Shown: piece after piece, positions 1-8,675 of the stretch
Layout: the number at the start of each line of letters is the position of its first letter
Position numbering within the stretch: the stretch's first letter is position 1
Assembly (NCBI RefSeq): GCF_028369135.1
Contig: NZ_JAPWHW010000011.1
Location: 62,001 to 126,000, forward strand
Reading direction: 5' to 3'
Source: Roseovarius sp. ZX-A-9
Lineage (GTDB): Bacteria > Pseudomonadota > Alphaproteobacteria > Rhodobacterales > Rhodobacteraceae
Length of the DNA: 64,000 bases
Made by a program: the position numbers and the translations under genes
The notes under the pieces: generated by a model
The model's input: only the letters and a program-made list of their open reading frames with translations
Told to the model about the DNA's origin: nothing
Database searches by the model: none

Positions 1-235
1 ACTTGGACGAGAAGGGGTATTTGGAGACGAACATGCCGCGCCCCTGACGCGATACCAGTATCCCGTCCGAACGCAGCTGCGCGACAGCCTCACGCACCAC
101 TGTACGGCTGACCTCGAACTGCTCGCACAGCTCTGTTTCGGTGGGCAGTTGCTCGCCCGGCTTCAGAGAGCCGTCGAACACGCGTTTCGACAGATCTTCG
201 GCCACGATTGCTGTCAGAGTCTTGCGCCGCGCCAT
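1..235 (-). CDS. GntR-family transcriptional regulator, N-terminal part (cut by window edge)
   Basis: The minus strand encodes 78 residues from an ATG at 233-235 and runs off the left edge. The visible part is a complete winged helix-turn-helix of the GntR family: a basic start (MARRKTLTAIVAEDL), the LKPGEQLPTETEL wing, the recognition helix FEVSRTVVREAVAQL and the DGILVSRQGRGMFV hairpin. These resemble the FadR/FCD subgroup, but the effector domain lies outside the window. It is divergent from ridA and the two dehydrogenases, so a local catabolic regulator is likely. A sequence shared at 414-431 and 1297-1314 is a candidate operator for it. Confidence 0.9.
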   Translation of the reverse strand, partial: MARRKTLTAIVAEDLSKRVFDGSLKPGEQLPTETELCEQFEVSRTVVREAVAQLRSDGILVSRQGRGMFVSKYPFSSK

Positions 236-673
236 AGTTCGCTCCTCTTGGTATGCTTCGGTTCGGTCACGCGATCTGCGGATATCAGAATTTCTATAAA
301 CTGAAAGCGGCACAGCAATTGCGCTGCAGGCTGCGCGGTTCAGCGTCACGACGCACTTCATTTATTACGCCACCCAACAAATGCGGACAACGTGTTGCAC
401 AACCACTATTATGTCATATGATGTATTACAAATTCAAGCCTCGGAGTTGCGGAACATTGCGGCACTTGTCGATCTCGCCCGAGGCGATGACACCACATCG
501 AAAATTGGCTCGGAACCGGCAGGCAGGAAAGGACCGCTGGTGTCCTGGTCTTCGCGGCATTTCCCAAGCTTGATGCAATCAAAGCGCGGACAATCCCGAG
601 AGTTTTCATCCACCTCACTAACCCCGAACCGCTTCCCGGTTTTTCCCCGGAGCGCATTTTGAAAGGAACCAGA
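236..673. other. Long divergent intergenic region between gntR and ridA
   Basis: This 438-bp gap holds no convincing gene; the short open frames in it have no recognisable features. It should carry the promoters of the minus-strand GntR gene and the plus-strand ridA gene. The only specific signal I see is the TCATATGATGTATTACAA element at 414-431, which recurs before the first dehydrogenase. Confidence 0.5.
414..431. promoter_or_regulatory. Candidate GntR operator, copy 1
   Basis: The sequence TCATATGATGTATTACAA matches copy 2 at 1297-1314 (TCATATGATGTCTGACAA) at 16 of 18 positions. Read on the minus strand both contain TTGTNNNACATCATATGA, which includes a GTNNNAC core reminiscent of FadR-type sites. 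Placement upstream of ridA and upstream of the first dehydrogenase suggests co-regulation by the adjacent GntR protein. This is inference from repetition and position. Confidence 0.45.
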
Positions 674-1021
674 ATGACCGAAATTAACCGCTACGCTTTT
701 GACACCCGCGTGCATCATGGCGTGATTCATAATGGCACTGTCTACCTGACCGGCCAGGTCGCCGAGCCTGGCCAATCGGCAGCGGACCAAACCCGCGAAG
801 TTTTAGCCAAGATCGATGATCTTCTGGCACAGGCTGGCACTGACAAAACCAAGATCTTGCACATCCAGATGTGGTTGGATGATGTGCGTGACTTTGATGA
901 GGTCAACGTCGTTTATGACGCATGGATGCCTATGGAACATGCTCCTGCCCGTTCCTCGGGGCAAGGACGCATGGCCAAGCCCGGCATGTTGATCGAAATG
1001 ATCGTAACGGCCGCGATCTAA
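674..1021 (+). CDS. RidA family (YjgF/YER057c/UK114) protein
   Basis: The 115-residue protein matches the RidA family in length and layout. It has the VYLTGQVAE strand, the QTREVLAKIDDLLAQAG helix, and the C-terminal APARSSGQGRMAKPGMLIEM segment, which contains the arginine that in active RidA proteins binds the substrate carboxylate. RidA enzymes hydrolyse reactive enamine/imine intermediates made by PLP enzymes; several paralogues sit in catabolic operons with other roles. I chose the ATG at 674 because GAAAGGAACC precedes it; a TTG at 659 is possible but less likely. It lies upstream of two dehydrogenases and opposite a GntR regulator, pointing to a small catabolic unit. Confidence 0.9.
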   Translation: MTEINRYAFDTRVHHGVIHNGTVYLTGQVAEPGQSAADQTREVLAKIDDLLAQAGTDKTKILHIQMWLDDVRDFDEVNVVYDAWMPMEHAPARSSGQGRMAKPGMLIEMIVTAAI

Positions 1022-1057
1022 CAGATCTAGCGATTGCTATCAGCGTCGAAACTTAAC

Positions 1058-1084
1058 GAGCCGTGCTCCCGACTGGCACGGCTC
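1058..1084 (+). terminator. Hairpin after ridA, possible terminator
   Basis: A 9-bp perfect stem (GAGCCGTGC/GCACGGCTC) with a 9-nt loop lies 37 bp after the ridA stop. No T-run follows, so it may be an inefficient terminator or an mRNA 3'-end stabiliser. Confidence 0.4.
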
Positions 1085-1296
1085 CATGACGTGCGCAACA
1101 ACCGGCCGCGACGAAGAACAAGAGTCGCATCGAAACAGCCGCCGCTCTGGTTTGATCCCAATCAGCAGATTGCCCAAACATCACATGCATCCCACGCTTG
1201 AAACGCGCGCGGCACGCGTAGCCGTCGCGTGCGATTCAAGCGGGTCTGAAAATGTATGCGCCGGGCCATTGCAAAGCTTGCATCGGCCACAAATAT

Positions 1297-1314
1297 TCAT
1301 ATGATGTCTGACAA
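1297..1314. promoter_or_regulatory. Candidate GntR operator, copy 2
   Basis: TCATATGATGTCTGACAA, 24 bp upstream of the first dehydrogenase start codon, matches the element at 414-431 at 16 of 18 positions. The position near the expected promoter suggests repression by the nearby GntR protein. Confidence 0.45.
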
Positions 1315-1337
1315 CTGAAAAAGTTGAGGAAAGCATT

Positions 1338-2078
1338 ATGCGCAGAATTCTCGTGACTGGGGCGACGAGCGGAATTGGGCGCGCATTGGTCGAAAAATTG
1401 GCCCGGACGGATGAGGTCATTTGCATTGGCCGCAACGCGGACGCGTTGAAGGCGCTGTCGCAAATTCCCAACGTGGTTGAAGCTGTCAGTTGCGACCTGT
1501 CAGATTCGGTGGCCTGCCGCAATCTGACCGAAGGGCGCGATATCGACGTTCTGGTGAATAACGCCGGCGCTCTGCCCTCCAGTTCGGGATTTGCCGATCT
1601 GCCGCCTGAGGCGATCAACACCATGATCGACGTGAACTTCCGCGCTGTAATGCACCTGACGCAAGGCGCGTTGCGCCAGATGCAGAAGAAGGGCAGGGGC
1701 CACATTGTCTTTGTCGGCTCAAGCGCTGGGCTGTTTCCCCATCCCGGCGCCACGGTCTATGGCGCAACAAAGGCGGCAACGTCACTTTTTGCCGATGCGT
1801 TGCGCGCCGAACTGGCCGAATGGCGCATCCGCGTGACCGAGGTGGCGCCGGGCCGCACGCGCTCGGATCTTTATCGCGAGGCGATCGGCGCAGGCGCATC
1901 TGGCCAGCTTTACGACGAGTATGAACCGCTCGAGCCCTCTGATGTGGCGGATGCCATCGCTTATGCGCTGAATGTGCCGGACCATGTCGATGTTTCTCGC
2001 ATCGAGATCATGCCCATAGGTCAGGTTGCAGGCGGCGGACGCACAATCAAAAAATCGGAAATGAAACAAACTTCGTAA
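1338..2078 (+). CDS. Short-chain dehydrogenase/reductase (SDR), classical type
   Basis: The 246-residue protein is a classical SDR. The cofactor motif TGATSGIG is at residues 7-14, NNAG at 74-77, the catalytic serine in VGSSAG near 128, and the Y141-xxx-K145 pair in YGATK. GRN at 31-33 after the second strand suggests preference for NADP(H). The best resemblance is to YdfG-type 3-hydroxy acid dehydrogenases, but the substrate cannot be read from sequence. It is followed after 18 bp by a second SDR, so the two are probably co-transcribed. Regulation by the upstream GntR protein is likely through the site at 1297-1314. Confidence 0.9.
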   Translation: MRRILVTGATSGIGRALVEKLARTDEVICIGRNADALKALSQIPNVVEAVSCDLSDSVACRNLTEGRDIDVLVNNAGALPSSSGFADLPPEAINTMIDVNFRAVMHLTQGALRQMQKKGRGHIVFVGSSAGLFPHPGATVYGATKAATSLFADALRAELAEWRIRVTEVAPGRTRSDLYREAIGAGASGQLYDEYEPLEPSDVADAIAYALNVPDHVDVSRIEIMPIGQVAGGGRTIKKSEMKQTS

Positions 2079-2096
2079 AATTCAGGAGATACCAAG

Positions 2097-2852
2097 GTGG
2101 AAATGCAGGGGTTGAATGTCGCCATAGTCGGTGGCGGTTCAGGATTTGGACGCGAAATCGCGCTGATGATGGTGGCTCAGGGTGTAGAGGCGCTGGCGAT
2201 CATCGACAACAATGTCGATGGTGCCAACGAGACCGTGGCGCTGGTCGAGAAAGCGGGCGGCACTGCCCACGCGATCGAGGCAGATATCGCGACGAAGGAA
2301 CGTGCGCATGATGGCTTTGACCAGGCTGTTGCGGCCATGGGGCGGGTGGACAGCCTTATCAATTGCGCGGCTGTCTATCCGCGCGCGCCGCTGCTGGAGA
2401 TCACGGATGAGCAGTGGGATCTCGAAAACGCCATCAACATCAAGGGCACGTATCATATGTGCGTGGCAGCGATCATGCATATGAAAACCCGTGCGAATGG
2501 CAAGGATATCGCGGGTCGGATCGTCAATATTACCTCGGTTGATGCCTTCAAAGCGCATCCGCAGAATGCGCATTATGCCGCGACAAAGGCCGCGGTCGTC
2601 AGTTTGACGCGGTCATTCGCGGCGAATGTCGCTGCTGATCAGATTCTCGTCAATTCGGTCGCACCGGCAGGGATGGCGACTGAGAAAGCTCGCTCACTCG
2701 GATTTCTGCAAGAGTTGGCGGCTGCCAATCCGCTTGGCCGGGCTGCCGAGCCGCGCGAGATTGCCGAATGGGTGCTAATTGCCGCCTCGAACCGAAACAC
2801 TTACATGACCGGCGAACAGATCATTGTGTCAGGCGGCTACGTCTACGCCTGA
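2097..2852 (+). CDS. Short-chain dehydrogenase/reductase, second in operon
   Basis: The 251-residue protein is another SDR with GGGSGFG at residues 12-18, NCAA at 89-92 (a variant of NNAG), a serine in NITSVDA near 147, and Y160/K164 in YAATK. ID near the end of the second strand suggests NAD(H). I use a GTG start at 2097 because AGGAG lies about 9 bp upstream; the ATG two codons later is the alternative. The C-terminal [15 protein letters not shown] is typical of the family. It probably acts with the preceding SDR on consecutive steps of one pathway. Confidence 0.88.
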   Translation: MEMQGLNVAIVGGGSGFGREIALMMVAQGVEALAIIDNNVDGANETVALVEKAGGTAHAIEADIATKERAHDGFDQAVAAMGRVDSLINCAAVYPRAPLLEITDEQWDLENAINIKGTYHMCVAAIMHMKTRANGKDIAGRIVNITSVDAFKAHPQNAHYAATKAAVVSLTRSFAANVAADQILVNSVAPAGMATEKARSLGFLQELAAANPLGRAAEPREIAEWVLIAASNRNTYMTGEQIIVSGGYVYA

Positions 2853-2866
2853 CATCGCATTTGTTT

Positions 2867-2902
2867 CCCTCAGGCGCGCCATAATCTGGTAGTGCCTGAG
2901 GG
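2867..2902 (+). terminator. Hairpin after the SDR operon
   Basis: A 9-bp perfect inverted repeat (CCCTCAGGC/GCCTGAGGG) with an 18-nt loop lies 14 bp after the second SDR stop. There is no clear T-run, so termination is likely but not proved. Confidence 0.45.
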
Positions 2903-3102
2903 CGCCGACCGGTTTGGGTTTACGCGTTCCTCGAAACGCGACGCTCATGGGCAAGCTCGCGGCAGGCCAAGATGGCGATCCTCATCCGGTCGCGCGTCTG
3001 GCTGTGCTGAAGGGGGCTAACCTTGCTTCTGACGACTCGGGAAAGATGATATCGTTGTGGCTGTCAGTTGGGCAATCATGCCCGGTGAAAGGCAGGATGG
3101 TG

Positions 3103-4341
3103 ATGCGAGGCTTTCTTCGGACGATGACCACAACCCTGATGTTGATGCCGGTTCAGCTTTCGGCGCAGGACCTGCCGCCGGGCGAGGGACGTGATCTCGT
3201 TATGTCTACTTGCGCGGGCTGCCATGGGACCCGCAACATCTATCAGTCGCTTGGATACACCGCCGCAGGGTGGAAGACACTTGCATCGACGATGGTCGAT
3301 CTCGACGGGGCGCCGGATATGGACGTTATCGCCGCCTACCTGGCCGCGCATTTCCCACCCAATGACGCGCGCGCCCCGGTTCGGGTTGACGGTCCGGTGC
3401 AGATCACCTTTGAGAGCTGGTCGGGGCCGATCCTTGGCCAACGGGCGCGGGACCCGGTCGAGGCCCCGGATGGCTTAATCTGGTGGACCGGGCAGTGGGC
3501 TGATCTGGTGACACGACTGGATCCGGAAACCGGGGAGATGCGCGAATTCGACCTTCCCGCAGGGGCGCGGGCGCATACGGTGACGGCCGCCGAAGACGGC
3601 ATGATCTGGTATACGGGCAACGGTAACGGCACGATGGGCCGGCTCGATCCGGAAACGGGCGAGATTACGGAATACCCGATGCCCGACCCGGCTGCAGGCG
3701 ATCCGCATTCGGCCATCGTCGCGCCGGATGGGCGGGTCTATTTCACCGTGCAGCGCGGCAACATGGTCGGCCGGCTCAATCCCGTATCAGGTGTTGTCGA
3801 TCTCGTGACCATGCCGGTGCAGCGCGCGCGCCCCTACGGCATCAAGCAGGCCCGGGACGGCACGATTTGGGTGGGGGCGAACGGATCGAACCATTTGTTC
3901 AGTCTCGATCCCGAGACCCTTGAAATTACCAGCCATGAGATCCCGGATGCCGATAGCCATGTCAGACGACTCGACATCGCACCGGACGGCAAGGTCTGGT
4001 ATGTCAATTCGGGCCGTGGCCGCATAGGATATCTCGACCCTGAAACCGACGAACTACGCGAGTGGCCCAGCCCGAGCGGGCCGAATTCGCATCCCTATGC
4101 CATCGCCTGGTTCGACAACGCGGTGTGGTACAATGAATCCGGCATGCGGCCGGATATGCTGGTCCGCTTCGATCCCATTGCCGAAAGCTTCCAGAGCTGG
4201 CCGATTCCCTCCGGCGACATCCATGCCGGGATCCTTCGACATATGCGGGTCACTCGGGACAGGTCTGCTCTTTTGATCCACCAGAGCGCAACGAACACTA
4301 TAATGCGCGTCCGGCTGCGTCGGGATGCATTGTCTGACTAG
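3103..4341 (+). CDS. Secreted cytochrome c / Vgb-like beta-propeller fusion
   Basis: The protein (about 412 residues) begins with a signal peptide (TMTTTLMLMPVQLSAQ). A single CAGCH haem-binding motif follows at residues 37-41 in a small c-type cytochrome domain. The rest consists of repeated blades with APDG, VWY/IWW and LDPETGE signatures, as in virginiamycin B lyase-like and SMP-30-like six-bladed propellers. The start at 3103 is set by AAAGGCAGG upstream and by the signal peptide; ATG 3097 is also possible. The protein is expected in the periplasm. Such fusions may act as quinoprotein-like or sensor oxidoreductases, but the substrate is unknown and lyase activity should not be assumed. 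It may be part of the preceding SDR pathway. Confidence 0.8.
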   Translation: MRGFLRTMTTTLMLMPVQLSAQDLPPGEGRDLVMSTCAGCHGTRNIYQSLGYTAAGWKTLASTMVDLDGAPDMDVIAAYLAAHFPPNDARAPVRVDGPVQITFESWSGPILGQRARDPVEAPDGLIWWTGQWADLVTRLDPETGEMREFDLPAGARAHTVTAAEDGMIWYTGNGNGTMGRLDPETGEITEYPMPDPAAGDPHSAIVAPDGRVYFTVQRGNMVGRLNPVSGVVDLVTMPVQRARPYGIKQARDGTIWVGANGSNHLFSLDPETLEITSHEIPDADSHVRRLDIAPDGKVWYVNSGRGRIGYLDPETDELREWPSPSGPNSHPYAIAWFDNAVWYNESGMRPDMLVRFDPIAESFQSWPIPSGDIHAGILRHMRVTRDRSALLIHQSATNTIMRVRLRRDALSD

Positions 4342-4491
4342 CGAGGGATCTGCCTCCCGGATCTTGTCAGGCGGTACAGAACACCGGCATGGCGGTGACG
4401 TAGATGGTGTTTCCTATATGCTGGGGGATTGGGCGAGGTAGGTGTTCCCACAGCCAGTTTGCGGTGAAACTCCGCGATGGCCCGGCTGATA

Positions 4492-5085
4492 TCACCTCGC
4501 GGTGCTGCGGGACTGTAGAATTTGCATCCCGATCGCCATTGCTGGCCCAATACCCAAGGCAAAGAAAACCGTGCCGAGGCCAAGCGTACCGCCCAAGGTC
4601 CAGCCGATCGCGATGACCGACAATTCGATCAACGTGCGCACCAGTGCGATGGGCAGGCGTGTGACGCGCTGAAGTCCGGTCATGAGGCCATCTCTGGGGC
4701 CCGGGCCGAGGTTCGCGACCAAGTAGATCGCACCGCCGAAGCCGGTCACGAGCACACCGACCAGAGCCAGCGCGGCATTCGCAAGGTAGGTTTCAAACCG
4801 GGGCAAATAGGGCAGCAAGAATTCCAGTACCAGCGCAATTATGATCGCGTTGAGGATCGTTCCGATACCGGGTATCTGCCTGAGTGGAATCCACAGGATC
4901 AGGACGGATACGCTGATGACAAAAGTCGCGAATCCCAGACTCCATCCTGTGACATTGGTCACGCCTTCGGCGAACACGGTCCAGGGGCTCACGCCAACGC
5001 CAGCGGTGACCAGAAGCGCTTCTCCCAGACCGAAGACCACTAGGCCAATTGCGAGAAACACGACCGACGCCAGAGGCGGCTTCAT
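4492..5085 (-). CDS. YczE/YyaS/YitT-like integral membrane protein
   Basis: The 197-residue protein has about five hydrophobic segments and the LGEALLVTAGVGVSPWTVFAEG and LGPGPRDGLMTGL motifs typical of the YczE/YyaS family. Members are inner-membrane proteins of unknown transport or regulatory role, often beside transcription regulators. I chose the ATG at 5083-5085 because the family begins with the first membrane helix; the frame extends upstream to 5250 but that part has no membrane or domain features. The gene is alone on the minus strand, convergent with the cytochrome fusion. Confidence 0.8.
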   Translation of the reverse strand: MKPPLASVVFLAIGLVVFGLGEALLVTAGVGVSPWTVFAEGVTNVTGWSLGFATFVISVSVLILWIPLRQIPGIGTILNAIIIALVLEFLLPYLPRFETYLANAALALVGVLVTGFGGAIYLVANLGPGPRDGLMTGLQRVTRLPIALVRTLIELSVIAIGWTLGGTLGLGTVFFALGIGPAMAIGMQILQSRSTAR

Positions 5086-5320
5086 GGTGAAGGCCTTTGG
5101 CGAACTCCAGCTGAGCTTTGGAACTGAAGTAACCGAAAGAAAGCTCAAGGCGACACCCGGGAAAAGCGTTAAGTGATCAAAACTTGTGCCAGCTTGGAGA
5201 GTATACGGCAAGCCCGACATTTGGTGAGCAGGTGCGCATAGTCCTTGCACGTCTCAGATCTTGATGAATTAATCCGGTTCAAGCACAATCAGTACAAGAG
5301 ACGTCAGGAAGGACGCGAGA

Positions 5321-5836
5321 TTGACGCGATCTATCACCAAGCATCCGCTCTCTGCGGTACTGATCGGCCTTTCTGTTTTGGCGGGGTGCGGCAAGTCATC
5401 CCGGCCGACTCCTCCTGCTGCTGCCCACGACTGTTTGGCGCGCGCGATGTATTTTGAATCGAACCGGTCCAGCCGGGACGGGATGATCGCGGTCGGGAGC
5501 GTCGTCATGAACCGTGTTCAATCCGACCTATTCCCCAACACCATCTGCGGTGTCGTCAGCCAGAAAAACCAGTTCGCGCCCGGCGTCATGTCCCGGAAAA
5601 TGGACGGTAGGTCAGCCGCCCTCGCTCGAGATGCCGCAAGGGCGGTCTACCATGGAGAGCGACACCCACATATTGCAAACGCCAAATTTTTTCACGCTGC
5701 CGGGTATCAAGCGAATTACAACAACATGCACTATGTCCTGACGGCGGGCGGAAACGCCTTTTATGAAAAACGGCGACCGGAAAAAGTGTCTGTCCCGAGA
5801 CCCTTGCCGCCGACTGAAGGATTGACGGGGCAATAA
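5321..5836 (+). CDS. SleB-type cell wall hydrolase, lipoprotein
   Basis: The 171-residue protein has a lipoprotein signal (LSVLAGC, lipidated Cys23) and then a compact Hydrolase_2 (SleB/CwlJ) domain. It contains the CLARAMYFESN motif with the probable catalytic glutamate at position 46, and GMIAVGSVVMNRV and KNQFAPGV segments. It probably cleaves peptidoglycan from an outer- or inner-membrane anchor in the periplasm. The start is a TTG at 5321 with AGGAAGGA upstream at the right spacing. The domain appears complete although the protein is short. In Gram-negatives such enzymes act in wall remodelling rather than spore germination. Confidence 0.85.
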   Translation: MTRSITKHPLSAVLIGLSVLAGCGKSSRPTPPAAAHDCLARAMYFESNRSSRDGMIAVGSVVMNRVQSDLFPNTICGVVSQKNQFAPGVMSRKMDGRSAALARDAARAVYHGERHPHIANAKFFHAAGYQANYNNMHYVLTAGGNAFYEKRRPEKVSVPRPLPPTEGLTGQ

Positions 5837-6036
5837 GACGGTTCCGGTCCAAACCGGATTTGGACGGTCATTTCTGGATGCTTCGGTACCGGCCGGCGGC
5901 AGGCCACAATGCCAGTTCCTCTTGATGGCGCCTTGCGTTGCCTCCATGCTCTAGCTGGTGATGATCCGCTGCCGCTCGGGCCAACCAGCAAGACTTGCTG
6001 CCCCCTATCGCAGACATTAGAAAAAACGGAGTTCCT

Positions 6037-7827
6037 ATGCCTATTCCAACATGGTCCGAATCCGCCCCCAAGCTGATTGATGTCGCGATGGGAAGAGCGC
6101 CGGCTGACAGCGTTGTCCGCGGCGGCAAATGGGTCAACGTCTATTCTGGTGAGATCATTCCCGGCATCGACATTGCCATCGTAGCCGGTCGCATCGCCTA
6201 TGTCGGGAATGATGCAAGCCATACCATCGGCGATCAGACCAAGGTGATCGAGGCAAACGGGCGTTACATGGTGCCGGGCCTTTGCGATGCGCATATGCAT
6301 GTAGAGAGCGGCATGGTGACCGTTACCGAATTTGCTCGTGCAGTAATTCCGCATGGCACCACGTCGATGTTTATCGACCCGCACGAAATCGCCAATGTTC
6401 TGGGGTTGCAGGGCGTGCGTCTGATGCATGATGATGCGGCAAGCCTGCCCATCAATATTCAGGTTCAGGTGCCGTCCTGTGTGCCTTCGGCGCCAGGGTT
6501 GGAGAATGCCGGCGCGGAATTCAGTATCGAGGATGTCATCGAGGCATTGGCCTGGCCACAGGTTTGTGGCTTGGGTGAGATGATGAACTTTCCCGGCGTG
6601 GCGATGAACGATCCCAAGATGATTGGCGAGATCGGCGCGACACAACAGGCAGGCAAGACCGTCGGCGGGCATTTCGCCTCGCCGGATCTGGGGCTCATGT
6701 TCCACGGTTATGTTGCTGGTGGTCCTGCCGACGACCACGAAGGCACCCGCAAGGAAGACGCGATTGCGCGTGTCCGTCAGGGCATGCGGGCGATGCTCCG
6801 TCTCGGTTCGGCATGGTATGACGTGGCCGAACAGGTCAAGGCGATCACCGAAGACGGGATGGATTCCCGCAACTTCATCCTGTGCACCGATGACAGCCAT
6901 TCCGGAACGCTCGTCCATGAGGGGCACATGAACCGGGTCGTGCGTCATGCAATTGCCCAGGGCCTGAAGCCTATGACGGCGATCCAAATGGCAACGCTGA
7001 ACACCGCCCAGCATTTTGGGATGGAGCGCGATATCGGGTCCATTTCACCCGGACGCCGTGCCGACATCATCCTGACTTCAGATCTGCCGTCGCTGCCGGT
7101 GGAGCTGGTCATCGCCCAAGGGGAGGTGATCGCCGAAAACGGCGTTCTGACAATGGATATTCCTGCGGCATCTTACCCCGACTTCGCCAAGAACACGGTT
7201 CATCTGGGAAAAACGCTGGCTGCAAGAGATTTCGATATTCCGGCCCCGGCAGGCGCCGAAGAGGTGCGCGCCAGAGTTATTGGTGTGATCGAGAACCAGG
7301 CTCCAACCAAGGCACTGGAAGCTGATCTGGCCGTTCGCGATGGCGTTGTGCAGATGGATGAGCGCAACGATGTTTGCCAGATCGCGCTGGTCGAGCGGCA
7401 TCGTGGAACGGGCGGTGTCACGAACGGGTTCGTATCTGGTTTCGGTTACGACAGACCCTGCGCCGTCGCCTCGACCGTCGCCCATGACAGCCATCACATG
7501 ATCGTGGTGGGCACGTCCAAATCAGATATGGCAGCAGCGGCCAATCACCTTGGCAAGATCGGCGGCGGCATAACTGTTTTTTCCGGTGGGAAAGAGCTGG
7601 CAACCGTCGAGTTGACCATCGCGGGATTGATGTCGGACGAGCGCGCGGAAACCGTCGCGAAGAAAGCCTCTGCGTTGGTCGACGCAATGAAAGACTGCGG
7701 ATGCACATTGAACAATGCCTACATGCAGCACTCGCTGCTGGCGCTGGTGGTGATTCCGGAAATCCGGATATCCGATCTTGGGATCATTGATGTGACGAAG
7801 TTCGAAAAGGTCGATCTGTTCGTGTGA
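6037..7827 (+). CDS. ade: Adenine deaminase
   Basis: The 596-residue protein is a full-length adenine deaminase of the amidohydrolase superfamily, converting adenine to hypoxanthine and ammonia in the cytoplasm. It has the metal-binding DAHMHVES motif (HMH at 86-88), the IDPHEIANV segment, the conserved histidines in GGHF, and CTDDSHSG late in the barrel. The C-terminal GGITVFSGGKELATVELTIAGLMS is the family's small domain. The ATG at 6037 follows ACGGAG. No purine transporter or xanthine dehydrogenase gene is adjacent, so the gene stands alone. Confidence 0.95.
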   Translation: MPIPTWSESAPKLIDVAMGRAPADSVVRGGKWVNVYSGEIIPGIDIAIVAGRIAYVGNDASHTIGDQTKVIEANGRYMVPGLCDAHMHVESGMVTVTEFARAVIPHGTTSMFIDPHEIANVLGLQGVRLMHDDAASLPINIQVQVPSCVPSAPGLENAGAEFSIEDVIEALAWPQVCGLGEMMNFPGVAMNDPKMIGEIGATQQAGKTVGGHFASPDLGLMFHGYVAGGPADDHEGTRKEDAIARVRQGMRAMLRLGSAWYDVAEQVKAITEDGMDSRNFILCTDDSHSGTLVHEGHMNRVVRHAIAQGLKPMTAIQMATLNTAQHFGMERDIGSISPGRRADIILTSDLPSLPVELVIAQGEVIAENGVLTMDIPAASYPDFAKNTVHLGKTLAARDFDIPAPAGAEEVRARVIGVIENQAPTKALEADLAVRDGVVQMDERNDVCQIALVERHRGTGGVTNGFVSGFGYDRPCAVASTVAHDSHHMIVVGTSKSDMAAAANHLGKIGGGITVFSGGKELATVELTIAGLMSDERAETVAKKASALVDAMKDCGCTLNNAYMQHSLLALVVIPEIRISDLGIIDVTKFEKVDLFV

Positions 7828-8047
7828 TTTCTGCGCGCAGATGTTGTTTCCATCGGTTCTCCGAATAACTCTGCGTCCGTATCCGCCGCGATCCAAAGCG
7901 CCGCCCCCCAGACTGCGAAAGCGGTCGATATTGCGAACGAAATCCTTTCCGCGCTCGGCCCGGGGCGGTGAGGCCCGGGCTTGACTCAAGGTAATCTGCA
8001 CGGTCTTCTGATGCGTGCGTAGACACCATTAGAATGGAACACGTTTG

Positions 8048-8665
8048 ATGAAATTCCTGATTGCCCTGATTGCGTGTTTTCTGCCTGTGACCAGCCCTGT
8101 CGCAGCTCAATCGCTGACTCCAGAAGAGATCGCGGCGATGATTGACAAGAAAGTCAGCAACCTGAACCCGTATCAGGCGCTGCTGAATGATGCCGATCCC
8201 GAACGTGGGCGCCTTGCCATGGAAATCATGCTGGAGAGCGGCGATCCGGAACTGATGCGCATGGCGCTGGAGTTCGGGCTGCTGTCGCCCAACCCGACCG
8301 TCAAGAGAACGGCGTTTGAGGCGTGGCTAAAGTCCGGGCCTATCCTGTCAATTCGGTTTGACGGAACGAATTTGAAGGACGCCTATTTTTCCCGCACTGT
8401 GACGGGCTACTGGAATGGAACGCAAAGCGACGGAATCGGGTACTGGCGCATCCCGGTGGGGCCCTATTTGCCGGAACAGAAATGCTTTTCGAACACCACC
8501 TATACAAGTGATTGCTTCATTACCGTCAATAGTGATGGTGTCTTTCTGACACCCCGGGCGATGAATGCGCGGGCGATCATCACTGAAGCGGGCGCTTTGG
8601 AAGGGACCGGAACGCTGACCAACGTGGGTGATGCGATCCCCTTTTCGGTCCAGTTGATCGACTGA
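8048..8665 (+). CDS. Secreted protein of unknown function
   Basis: The 205-residue protein has a clear signal peptide (KFLIALIACFLPVTSPVAAQS). A short helical region follows (MEIMLESGDPELMRMALEFGLLS), looking like one or two HEAT/Sel1-like helical repeats, and then a beta-rich tail with four cysteine or aromatic-rich turns (KCFSNTTYTSDCFI). I do not recognise a named family. It precedes a divergent protease-like gene and two further secreted or membrane proteins, suggesting a small envelope gene cluster. Confidence 0.75.
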   Translation: MKFLIALIACFLPVTSPVAAQSLTPEEIAAMIDKKVSNLNPYQALLNDADPERGRLAMEIMLESGDPELMRMALEFGLLSPNPTVKRTAFEAWLKSGPILSIRFDGTNLKDAYFSRTVTGYWNGTQSDGIGYWRIPVGPYLPEQKCFSNTTYTSDCFITVNSDGVFLTPRAMNARAIITEAGALEGTGTLTNVGDAIPFSVQLID

Positions 8666-8675
8666 TGCGGGCGCG

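Larger units (their letters stand above)
1022..1337. other. Intergenic region with hairpin and candidate operator
   Basis: This 316-bp gap has no gene I can support. It contains a hairpin at 1058-1084 (GAGCCGTGC / GCACGGCTC, 9-nt loop) just after ridA, and the second copy of the shared candidate GntR operator at 1297-1314 just before the first dehydrogenase. Confidence 0.5.

Noticed and set aside
5761..7014. 417-codon minus-strand open frame
   Set aside because: It is antisense to adenine deaminase, has no domain and no ribosome-binding site.
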